Source of the DNA: JANOQP01 sp044227705
Lineage (GTDB): Bacteria; Bacteroidota; Bacteroidia; Chitinophagales; Saprospiraceae
DNA length: 15,690 nucleotides
Direction of reading: 5' to 3'
Assembly: GCA_044227705.1 (NCBI GenBank)
Contig: JBGAWE010000097.1
Location: forward strand, 1-15,690
Both the position numbers and the translations under genes were made by a program. Under the pieces are notes generated by a model, which was not told where the DNA came from, did no database searches, and saw only the letters and a list, made by a program, of their open reading frames with translations. Positions 1 through 6,661 of this stretch are shown in pieces; positions within the stretch are counted from its first letter, which is position 1, and the number at the start of each line of letters is the position of its first letter.

Positions 1-354
1 GGAATTAGGGAATATGGCAATTCATTTCGAAAGTATATTACAGAACTTCCGAGCGGCAATCTTGACGAAACCTTTCTGTATGAATCCATGATGGAAGCGA
101 TTAACAATGATGAAATATCAGGTAAAATTAGTGGTGGTTTAAGCCTGGCATCAACCGTTACCAGCGTTATTTCCCTAATTCCATTTGTTGGAACTGTTGG
201 TGGAATTGTTGGTTTAGCTACTGATGGTTCATCAAGAACGGCAGCAGCCATTTCGAATAAAAATAAATGGTGGCTATTAGGACCCGAAATATCTAAACAA
301 TTGAGCAAGAAGAGAATAGAAACATTATACAAACTTAAAAAAGACAGCAGATAA
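1..354 (+). CDS. C-terminal part of an AT-rich hypothetical protein
   Basis: The frame is open from the first base of the window and stops at 352-354, so the gene begins upstream and only about 117 residues are visible. An internal ATG at 88 exists, but nothing marks it as the true start. The visible part has a hydrophilic beginning, then a glycine- and valine-rich hydrophobic stretch (encoded around 139-225) that could be a membrane-associated or membrane-inserting helix, and a lysine-rich basic tail. The DNA is plainly richer in A and T than everything to the right, with codons such as AAA, ATA and TTA that are rare in the neighbours. This suggests recent transfer or an accessory element ending here. 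I do not recognise a family. That the frame is coding is fairly likely; the function is unknown. Confidence 0.55.
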   Translation, partial: GIREYGNSFRKYITELPSGNLDETFLYESMMEAINNDEISGKISGGLSLASTVTSVISLIPFVGTVGGIVGLATDGSSRTAAAISNKNKWWLLGPEISKQLSKKRIETLYKLKKDSR

Positions 355-599
355 CAATGCACTCAATGCCAACCGCCGCCAAAGCCTAACTCAAAGCCAA
401 CGCAGGCGGCGGCAGCGTGAGTGCCAACGTTGTGACTTTGTTGGTGTCCGTTCCCATTCCTGCTAATCCCCGCAATCTCGAAGAACTGCGGTAGTTGGCG
501 TCCTCGCCACCGACTCCCTAACTGCCCAGAATACCAGCAAACCCGAAAGGAAGGGCTCGATTTTCAGCAAAAGGAGAAGGATATCCTTGCTTTGCATCC
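355..599. other. Intergenic region with palindromic remnants
   Basis: This stretch of 245 bases has no convincing gene. It holds an 8-bp inverted repeat (CCGCCGCC at 373-380 and GGCGGCGG at 405-412) just after the first gene, without a T tract. Around 495-510 a short GGCG/CGCC palindrome sits inside a larger imperfect one (about 490-525). An AAGGAG motif at 571-576 lies too far (about 24 bases) from the ATG at 600 to be an ordinary ribosome binding site. TATCCTTG at 582-589 is one mismatch from the Bacteroidota -7 box TAnnTTTG, but no -33 box is at the right distance. The composition change from AT-rich to GC-rich happens in this stretch. Confidence 0.4.
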
Positions 600-2495
600 A
601 TGAAAAAGCAAATTCTTGCCCCAGTCGCCCTCATTTGCCTCGTTTTTTCCGTCGCTGTCGCCCAGAAACCCTCCTACCCTTTCCTCACCACCTCCAATGG
701 CCTCGTCGTGGCCACGTTCAACACAGAGACGAACCGCGTCGAGGGCGTCTGGCCGCACATTTTTGCGGCCATCGACTCTGGCAAGTTCGTCCACCCGTTT
801 GTCGGGAACATCGAAATCGCCACCGCCGAGAAACCAGCGCGGACTTTCTACAAAAACCGGACGCACGTCGTCGAGAGCACATACCGCCGCTTTTCAGTGG
901 ACTATCTCGCTTCGTTTTCGGAGCAGAAACCCATCTTCTACGTCGTCGTCAGAGGCGCGCGGGCGGCGGTCGAAGCCGTTTCGCTGCGATACGAGCGCGG
1001 CGAGGGCCGCGAACAGACCGGCGTGACGCACCTCACCAACCCCTGGGAACCGATGCCCGACCATTATTCGGGCGCACTCCTCGTCGATTCGCTCGCGCAC
1101 GAGCTGGGGGCGGGCGTTTTTGAGAAAACATTCCTTTTCTCGCTCACCGACTCGCTGCACACCGACCCATTGGTGCTGAAAAACGAGATCCAACGGCTCC
1201 TCGCGGCAAAAACGCCGATTGTCGAGGCAGAAGTGGCCTTTATGCGCCGCACGATCGACGGCTGCAAGCTGCCGCAAAAACTGAACTCGGCAGAGCGGCG
1301 AACCGTCGAGCAGAGCATCTCGCTGCTCAAGATGTCCCAAATCTCGCAACAGGAGGTTTTCGAGCGCGGCAGGGGGCAAGTGCTGGCTTCGCTGCGTCCG
1401 GGCCTTTGGCACGTCGGCTGGGTGCGCGACGGCGCGTTCGCCATCAGGGCGATGGCGCGGCTCGGGATGCATGACGAGGCGCGATTGGCCCTCGAAGCGA
1501 TGCTCCGGGCGGATGCCGGGCGGTTCAAACACTACAACTTCAAGGGGAAAGACTATGGCCCCGGCGTCGACTATCAAATCTCGCTGACGCGGTACTTTGG
1601 CAACGGCCGCGAAGAGTGCGACTTCAACGAGTGGGGGCCGAACATCGAGTTCGACGATTGGGGGCTGTTCCTGATTGCGTTCTGCGAGTTCGTCGACCGG
1701 TCGGGCGACCAGGTTTTTGCCCAAAAATGGAACGAAATCGTGAAAGCCAAGGTCGGCGACGCGCTGCTCGCCTGCATCTCGGCAAACGACCTCGTTCGGG
1801 CAGACAGCGGCCCGTGGGAACACCACCTGCACGACGTGAAACAATATGCGTTCACGTCGTCGGTCTGTGCAAAAGGGCTGTTTTTGCTCGCCGACATGGA
1901 GCGGAAAATGGGCGATGCGTCGGCCCAACGGTTTCGCGCGGGCGCGGAGCGAATTCGCAAGGGCATCGAAAAAAACCTGCTCGTGGAAAACCGCTATTTC
2001 AAGAGCAACGCACAGGACAGCGACCCGTCGAGCACGGAGTACCACGACGCGGGCGCGCTCGAACTGTTTGCCGACGGGCTTTTCAGCGACCCGGAACTGT
2101 TCCGCAGCCACATGCAGGAATACGACCGCTTCCTGCGAACGGAAAGCGCTGTGCCGGGCTATGTCCGAATGCGGAGCGACGACATTTACGAGAACCAAGA
2201 ATGGGTTTTCATCGACCTGCGCGTGGCGTCGGCGCTGCTGAAAAACGGAAAACGCCGCCAAGCCCGCCGAATCATCCAACGATTGACCGCGCTCGCGGAA
2301 GCGAACAATGGGCAACTCCCGGAAATGCTCACCTACAACAACCTGTGGAAGGAACCAGTGGAAAAATACGCCGACAACGAGGCTTGGTGTCGCTGTGTGA
2401 GCCATGAAAACGGTCGATACGCAGGTTCCATACCAATGGCGGGATATGGCGCTGGGGCGTATGTGCTTGCGGTGCTCGAGATGCGCGGGCAGTAA
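600..2495 (+). CDS. Secreted GH15-like six-hairpin glycosidase
   Basis: This 631-residue protein starts with a clear signal peptide (MKKQ, hydrophobic core, cleavage probably after AVAQ near residue 22), so it acts outside the cytoplasm. Residues about 235-630 look like an (alpha/alpha)6 barrel of the glucoamylase (GH15) type: the segment at 274-285 (WVRDGAF, then AIRAMARLG), an acidic aromatic patch at 339-356 (NEWGPNIEFDDWG), and a late GQLPEM motif followed by an NEAW/Y-G-A-G region. In that family the tight pocket removes glucose from the ends of alpha-glucans, but substrate cannot be read from the sequence. The N-terminal 200 residues are probably a beta-sandwich of the kind common before such barrels. 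The gene is intact. The next gene starts 73 bases downstream and has its own promoter-like box. An alternative is another six-hairpin glycosidase or a trehalase-like enzyme. Confidence 0.75.
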   Translation: MKKQILAPVALICLVFSVAVAQKPSYPFLTTSNGLVVATFNTETNRVEGVWPHIFAAIDSGKFVHPFVGNIEIATAEKPARTFYKNRTHVVESTYRRFSVDYLASFSEQKPIFYVVVRGARAAVEAVSLRYERGEGREQTGVTHLTNPWEPMPDHYSGALLVDSLAHELGAGVFEKTFLFSLTDSLHTDPLVLKNEIQRLLAAKTPIVEAEVAFMRRTIDGCKLPQKLNSAERRTVEQSISLLKMSQISQQEVFERGRGQVLASLRPGLWHVGWVRDGAFAIRAMARLGMHDEARLALEAMLRADAGRFKHYNFKGKDYGPGVDYQISLTRYFGNGREECDFNEWGPNIEFDDWGLFLIAFCEFVDRSGDQVFAQKWNEIVKAKVGDALLACISANDLVRADSGPWEHHLHDVKQYAFTSSVCAKGLFLLADMERKMGDASAQRFRAGAERIRKGIEKNLLVENRYFKSNAQDSDPSSTEYHDAGALELFADGLFSDPELFRSHMQEYDRFLRTESAVPGYVRMRSDDIYENQEWVFIDLRVASALLKNGKRRQARRIIQRLTALAEANNGQLPEMLTYNNLWKEPVEKYADNEAWCRCVSHENGRYAGSIPMAGYGAGAYVLAVLEMRGQ

Positions 2496-2515
2496 AGGCG
2501 CATGCGAGGATTTTG

Positions 2516-2565
2516 GCGGCCGACACGCACTTTGCGGCCCCTAACTTTGGGGTAAAATCGGCCGC
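2516..2565. repeat. 8-bp inverted repeat bracketing a promoter box
   Basis: GCGGCCGA (2516-2523) and TCGGCCGC (2558-2565) are perfect inverted copies 34 bases apart. Between them a small CCCC/GGGG stem (2538-2541 and 2549-2552) places the -7-like box in its loop. The right arm ends three bases before the ATG of the beta-helix gene. It could be an operator, an RNA fold covering the start, or the 3' end of the glycosidase transcript. Confidence 0.45.
2542..2549 (+). promoter_or_regulatory. Bacteroidota -7 box for the beta-helix gene
   Basis: TAACTTTG matches the Bacteroidota -7 consensus TAnnTTTG exactly and lies 19 bases before the ATG at 2569, giving a leader of roughly 13 bases. No TTG is found at the usual 19-21-base spacing upstream, so the match is only half of a promoter. 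Confidence 0.4.
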
Positions 2566-2568
2566 AAC

Positions 2569-4005
2569 ATGAAAATTGATCGCCTCTGCTGGCTCTTTGG
2601 AGCCGTTTTTTCCTTCTTTTTCACGCATTCGGAGGCCAAAACCTGGCAAATCGGCCCAGCGCGGCCGCTCAAATACTGCGATGCCGTCCTCCCGATGCTC
2701 GCCGACGGCGACACTGTTCAAATCGACGCCGCGACGTACACCGATGTGCCGCAGGTCATCTTCCCGAAGAACAATCTGCTCATCGAAGGCGTCGGCGGGC
2801 GGCCCAAGCTCGTCGCGGGGCAGAAGATTGCGACCGACATGGTCAATGGGAAGGGCATCTTCGTCATCAGTGGGAAGAATGCCCGCGTTCGGAACATCGA
2901 GTTCGACGGTGCGGCCGTCGTCGACCACAACGGGGCGGGCATCCGGCAGGAAGGAGCCAATCTAACGGTTCAGCATTGCCGTTTTGCGGGCAACGAAATG
3001 GGCATTCTCTCTGGCGCAATCGCCGGATGCACCATTTTGGTCGAGTTCAGCGAGTTCGTGAACGGCGGCAGCACGGCCAATCCCGGCTACCAGCACAACA
3101 TTTATATTGGCAAGATTGACACGTTCGTCTTTCGCTTCAATGCATCCATCGACGCCATCGCCGAGGGCCACGAACTGAAGAGCCGGGCGCACGTCAACCT
3201 CCTTCTTTTCAACCGGCTGGCCAACGAATCGACCACCGACAGCCGCACCATCGACTTGCCCAACGGCGGCACTGCCCTACTCCTCGGCAACATCATCGCG
3301 CAAGGCTTCCAATTCGCCAACAACAACCTTGTGGGCTTCGACTCGAGGCCTGACGAACAACCCGCCGCACCGGCTCGTCGCCGCGAGCAACACGTTTGTC
3401 AACTTCAAGAACAAAGGGAGTTTCATACAAGTCGCAAACGGCACCGACTCGCTTTTTGTCAAGAACAACCTATTCGCAGGCGCAAAAACAGGCGGGGCTG
3501 CTCAAGCCGGAACGGCCGCATTGCCATCGATTCAAGCAACAATCTGGTCGACGACATCGTGGGGAATTTTGGGTTCGCCGCGCCTGCATCTTTTGATTTC
3601 CATCTTGTAAAGACTTCGCCCGCTCGCGATAAAGGTGTTTTGCTGGCCAATAAGGTCGCCAACGTCGCCCTGAACCCCGCGTGGGAATATTTGGACACTT
3701 GCTCGCGCCAGATTCGTCCCGTCGATGGCAAGCCGGACATCGGTGCCTTTGAATATGCAACGCCGAGCGCGGTCTCGGACGTTTTCGCGGAGGTTCGAAT
3801 CTTTCCGAACCCGGCCAATGACGTTGTCTTTGTTGAAAATGGAGAAAGTTGGCGCGGCCAAACCGTCGAAATCATCGACGCGGCGACCGGGGTTTTGGTG
3901 AAAAAGACCGTCTTTCTGGGCGATTCGATTTGGGTCGGCGATTTGGCCGCCGGGTTTTACGTCATAAGAGTCGGCAACGGCGTCGGGAAGTGGGTGAAGC
4001 TTTAG
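2569..4005 (+). CDS. T9SS-secreted right-handed beta-helix protein, internally frameshifted
   Basis: The frame is open for 478 residues. It begins with a signal peptide (MKIDRL, hydrophobic core, cut probably after HSEA near residue 23). It continues with a parallel beta-helix of the pectate-lyase-like type: short repeating beta strands, with the NIEFDG, GIRQEG and QHNIYIG segments typical of carbohydrate-binding helices. It ends with a type A sorting domain at about 409-478 (FPNPAND, then L-x-x-G-x-Y-x-I-R-V and a final KWVKL), the signal for the Type IX system. Residues 260 to about 318 are arginine- and glutamine-rich and do not fit; the plausible beta-helix sequence for that part lies in the next frame. 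Two compensating one-base shifts therefore restore the frame for the sorting domain. Substrate is unknown; polysaccharide binding or cleavage would be usual. Confidence 0.8.
   Translation: MKIDRLCWLFGAVFSFFFTHSEAKTWQIGPARPLKYCDAVLPMLADGDTVQIDAATYTDVPQVIFPKNNLLIEGVGGRPKLVAGQKIATDMVNGKGIFVISGKNARVRNIEFDGAAVVDHNGAGIRQEGANLTVQHCRFAGNEMGILSGAIAGCTILVEFSEFVNGGSTANPGYQHNIYIGKIDTFVFRFNASIDAIAEGHELKSRAHVNLLLFNRLANESTTDSRTIDLPNGGTALLLGNIIAQGFQFANNNLVGFDSRPDEQPAAPARRREQHVCQLQEQREFHTSRKRHRLAFCQEQPIRRRKNRRGCSSRNGRIAIDSSNNLVDDIVGNFGFAAPASFDFHLVKTSPARDKGVLLANKVANVALNPAWEYLDTCSRQIRPVDGKPDIGAFEYATPSAVSDVFAEVRIFPNPANDVVFVENGESWRGQTVEIIDAATGVLVKKTVFLGDSIWVGDLAAGFYVIRVGNGVGKWVKL
3346..3530 (+). other. Out-of-frame segment inside the beta-helix gene
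   Basis: Reading shifts by one base near 3346 (skipping A3346 gives FDSGLTNN) and the +1 frame then encodes NPPHRLVAASNTFVNF and FVKNNLFAGA, ordinary beta-helix rungs. Near 3520-3530 the sensible reading returns to the original frame at SSNNLVDD. The annotated frame across this interval has no stop but is scrambled, with clusters such as RRKNRR. This could be two sequencing errors or two real indels. Confidence 0.75.
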
Positions 4006-4036
4006 TTGCATTCCGAAACCCCAGTTTCGGGAGACG

Positions 4037-4073
4037 AAAAAGGGCGGCAATCGAACAGATTGCCGCCCTTTTT
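4037..4073. terminator. Bidirectional hairpin terminator between convergent genes
   Basis: A 16-bp perfect stem (4037-4052 with 4058-4073), GC-rich in its core GGGCGGCAATC, has a 5-base loop and is flanked by A5 and T5, so it can work on both strands. It lies between the stop of the beta-helix gene (4005) and the stop of the minus-strand peptidase (4095). Confidence 0.85.
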
Positions 4074-4094
4074 CATTCAACGCAGGCCGAAAAC

Positions 4095-5279
4095 TCAAAG
4101 CCGCAGCTTCTGCTTGATGTCCTGCGGGATTGCGTCCTTGTGCACCATGAAGCTCATGGTCTTGTAGCGGAAATAGGGCGCGGAGACATAGAGGAAACCC
4201 TTCGTGTCCTTGTTGATGTTGGTGCCCCACGAGTTTTTGACCATGTAGTAGGTCGTCCCGTTCTGGTCTTTTGCCGTCCCGGTGATGTGCATGCCGTGGT
4301 CATCGGTCGTGGAAAGCTCGTCGAAGGCCTTCTGGCGGTCTTCCTGCGTGACCCAACGCTCTTTTTGCGGTGCCTTGAAGAGGGAGTCTTTTTGCGCCTG
4401 CGAAAGGTCGTCCCATTTCACGTCGGGCATGATGGCAAGGCCCTCCTTCATGGCGAAACCCTTTTCTGAAACGTCGGCGGCCCAGAGGACGGAGTAGCCC
4501 TTGCCGAGCGCGTTGTCGGCAATGCGCTGGAAATCGTCGATCGGCACGTTGTAGAAGAGTCCGTTCGAGTAATTGTCGGCCACTTCCAGTACGAAAGGCT
4601 TCCAAAACGGGTGGTGCGTGTAGCTCGTGAAGGCCACATAGTCGCTCGTGTTGAGGCCGAGGCTCTGCCAGTAGGTCATTGGGGTGTACTTCTTCCCTTT
4701 CACCTCAAACTCGGCGGGCGGCGCGCCGAAATAGCCGTCGACTGCGCCTTGATAGGCCTTGAACCAGTTGGTCGAAAGCCCGGATTTCTCGGCCGACTTG
4801 ACGATGGCGTCGAGCATGGCTTTCAGCGCGGCCTCCATCTCGTTGTGGTTCGGCTTGTCCTCGCCCGCAGGGAAGCCCGAGTAGGCGGATTGGGGCACCA
4901 GGCCGTACTTGTCGATGACCTGCAGCACGTCGTGGTTCTCTGCGCCCTGCCCGAACTGGGCCGCGCCTTGGCGGCGGACGTAGTTCTGCCCCTTTTCGAG
5001 GTAACCGGCGCGGCTGACGTACATCTCGGAGAGGTCAAAGTCGCCCTTCCCCTCGCGCAGCAGCTCGCTCTCGAAAAAAGAGTGCGTCGAGAAGACCCAG
5101 CAGGTGCCGCTCTTGTACTGGTTCTTCACGGCCGTCGTGCCGAGGGGCTTCACGTCGTGGAACTCATAGCCATTGATCTTTTTGGGAAGCGGACAGTTGC
5201 CGTCCGCGTCGATTTGCGCCCCGGCGGAAAATGCCAGCCCAGAAAGAAGGGCGAGCAAGGGCAGCTTTTTTGAAATCAT
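4095..5279 (-). CDS. Secreted C1 family cysteine peptidase, bleomycin-hydrolase type
   Basis: I place the start at the ATG complementary to 5277-5279, giving 394 residues that begin with a signal peptide (MISKKLPLLALLSG, cut near GAQ at 20-22); the frame continues further upstream but that part looks non-coding. The catalytic Cys is C60 in GTCWVFST, with the oxyanion Gln at Q54. The catalytic His is H328 in DDHGMHITG and the Asn is N349 in VKNSWG. The large insertion between Cys and His and the order of motifs match the PepC/bleomycin hydrolase branch (C1B), normally cytosolic aminopeptidases. The Bacteroidota versions with a leader are exported to the periplasm or surface. The ending KQKLRL has no sorting domain. 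Function is probably peptide trimming outside the cytoplasm. Confidence 0.85.
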   Translation of the reverse strand: MISKKLPLLALLSGLAFSAGAQIDADGNCPLPKKINGYEFHDVKPLGTTAVKNQYKSGTCWVFSTHSFFESELLREGKGDFDLSEMYVSRAGYLEKGQNYVRRQGAAQFGQGAENHDVLQVIDKYGLVPQSAYSGFPAGEDKPNHNEMEAALKAMLDAIVKSAEKSGLSTNWFKAYQGAVDGYFGAPPAEFEVKGKKYTPMTYWQSLGLNTSDYVAFTSYTHHPFWKPFVLEVADNYSNGLFYNVPIDDFQRIADNALGKGYSVLWAADVSEKGFAMKEGLAIMPDVKWDDLSQAQKDSLFKAPQKERWVTQEDRQKAFDELSTTDDHGMHITGTAKDQNGTTYYMVKNSWGTNINKDTKGFLYVSAPYFRYKTMSFMVHKDAIPQDIKQKLRL

Positions 5280-5315
5280 GTGAGTGGACAATTTTTTTAG
5301 TTGAAAAAGCGGCGA

Positions 5316-5342
5316 CGAAGGTAAAAAGACCGCTTTCACCAA
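5316..5342 (-). promoter_or_regulatory. Weak promoter candidate for the C1 peptidase
   Basis: On the minus strand TACCTTCG (5316-5323) resembles the -7 box TAnnTTTG with two mismatches, and TTG (5340-5342) lies 16 bases further upstream, shorter than the usual 19-21. It sits 37 bases before the start codon. Confidence 0.2.
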
Positions 5343-5389
5343 CCGAAAAATCGGACAGACTGGCCCCTGTTTGACCAAAACGACGGGCA

Positions 5390-5494
5390 TCAACCTTGCT
5401 TCCGCAAAAGGACGATGGCCACAAGCGCGAGCAAGGCCAGCGCGGCGAAGGCGATGAGGGCGGGCGAGAAGGGCTTGGGCTTGCGCTCGAACAT
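5390..5494 (-). CDS. Small single-pass membrane protein, 34 residues
   Basis: An ATG complementary to 5492-5494 opens a 34-codon frame ending in TGA at 5390-5392. The product has a short basic N-terminus (MFERKPKPFSP), one uninterrupted hydrophobic segment of alanines, leucines and valines at about residues 12-29, and a basic end (LLRKQG). That is a textbook single membrane span. The gene lies 110 bases upstream of the C1 peptidase on the same strand and divergent from the gene at 5651. On the minus strand a TTTG and a TACGCCTT are 19 bases apart upstream (about 5508-5538), a weak promoter match. I recognise no family. The frame extends further upstream with an unlikely sequence, so the short form is preferred. 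Confidence 0.5.
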   Translation of the reverse strand: MFERKPKPFSPALIAFAALALLALVAIVLLRKQG

Positions 5495-5650
5495 GGTTGC
5501 TCTTTTTAAGGCGTAAAATTGATGCCCACTCGGGCAAATCGCATCGGGTCTGGACAAAATGGAGTTTGCCCGTCGAAAAAGCGCTTCGGGCAAATTGGTG
5601 GGATTGGTGGCAGAAAAAACCCATTCATTTGCCAACAAAAAAAGCCAATC

Positions 5651-6631
5651 ATGACGCTTCAATCATTCGCCGACCTCAACGCCAAGCCCGTCACCCTCAA
5701 CGAAGTGGACACCGAGCTGGGCAAGGAAATCCAGTACAAACTGACCGCGCTCGGCATCCTCGACCCGCCCATCGGGCAGCGCGACGACCAGACTTTCGGC
5801 CCGCTCGCCGAGGACGACGGACTCGTCGGCGCGTACACCGTCGCGATGATGGGCGTCTTTGCGAAGCGGGCGAAAGTGGCCTTCGACAACGCCCTTTTGA
5901 CCCCCGCGCTGGCCCGTGCGCTCGTCAACGCCGACCCGGCGACCTTCTTTCCGCTCGTGCTCACCCCCAACCCGAAGGACAGGAACGACGGCCCGCAGAC
6001 CAAGCTCGCTATGCGGATCTGTCGATATATGCAACAGAAAGGGTACTGGATTGCTCGCGCCCCGGGCTTCTACAACATCGCCTATCTCGAGGGCGCCGAC
6101 AAGGACGGGACGCTCAATGCCGACACGTTCAACCAGTTCAACGACCGGCGCATCGTCTTCTTCATCAATTCTCTGAACAAGCCCGAAATCGTGCTCAACG
6201 CCATCGCCACGACCGAGCCGGGCAAGTTCTACACCGACAACCCGCTCAACACAGGCGGCGCGGCCCGCATCGCTTTTGGGCAATACAAGGCCTGGACGAT
6301 GGGCTTCCATCAGGGAAAATCCAACCACCCAGCCCTGGTGCAAGTCGGCTTCGTCAGAGTCCACCGCGACAAGAACAAGGACGGCAAGCGCACGGGCGAC
6401 GCAATCGACATCGGCACCAACTTCGGCGTCAACCAGCACATGGCCTTCGATGCGGCCATCGTGGGCAAATGGAGCGCGGGTTGCCTCGTCGGGCAGGGGA
6501 AGGATTTGCACCTCCAGTTCCTCAAAACGCTGAAGACCGACCCGCGCTTCAAGCTAACGGCGAGCTACAAGTTCGTATCGACCATCATCGCGGGCGACGA
6601 CCTTTTGAAACAGGTCCCGTTGTTCAAGTAG
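5651..6631 (+). CDS. L,D-transpeptidase-like protein with peptidoglycan-binding-like N-terminus
   Basis: Start chosen at ATG 5651 (MTLQSFADLN) after an A-rich leader, giving 326 residues; the same frame is open to 5519, but those 44 residues look like translated intergenic DNA. Residues about 15-65 (IQYKLTALGILDPPIG, TFGP and a following helix) resemble a peptidoglycan-binding type 1 repeat. The C-terminal half has NQH (H263) and WSAGC (C278), the His/Cys pair spaced as in the YkuD-like family, with SAGC in place of the commoner SHGC. From memory, similar proteins with a conserved ATTEPGKFYTDNPLN-type segment occur in cyanobacteria and Bacteroidota. No signal peptide is visible, which is odd for a cell-wall enzyme. 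The S8 protease follows after 30 bases and is probably cotranscribed. Activity as a transpeptidase or a cell-wall hydrolase is inference. Confidence 0.65.
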   Translation: MTLQSFADLNAKPVTLNEVDTELGKEIQYKLTALGILDPPIGQRDDQTFGPLAEDDGLVGAYTVAMMGVFAKRAKVAFDNALLTPALARALVNADPATFFPLVLTPNPKDRNDGPQTKLAMRICRYMQQKGYWIARAPGFYNIAYLEGADKDGTLNADTFNQFNDRRIVFFINSLNKPEIVLNAIATTEPGKFYTDNPLNTGGAARIAFGQYKAWTMGFHQGKSNHPALVQVGFVRVHRDKNKDGKRTGDAIDIGTNFGVNQHMAFDAAIVGKWSAGCLVGQGKDLHLQFLKTLKTDPRFKLTASYKFVSTIIAGDDLLKQVPLFK

Positions 6632-6661
6632 TCGTTTCATCCAAATCAAAACTCCACAAGC

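Noticed and set aside
490..525. Possible end of an insertion sequence
   Set aside because: The palindrome is short and imperfect; no transposase, matching second end or target duplication is visible in the window.
894..2405. Long minus-strand frame of 503 codons
   Set aside because: It is antisense to the glycosidase gene, whose signal peptide and family motifs are clear. The translation is rich in Val, Arg and Glu without domain structure, a usual mirror of GC-rich codons.
5280..5624. Upstream extension of the C1 peptidase
   Set aside because: The internal ATG at 5279 gives a perfect signal peptide. The extension covers the small membrane protein gene and lacks family similarity.
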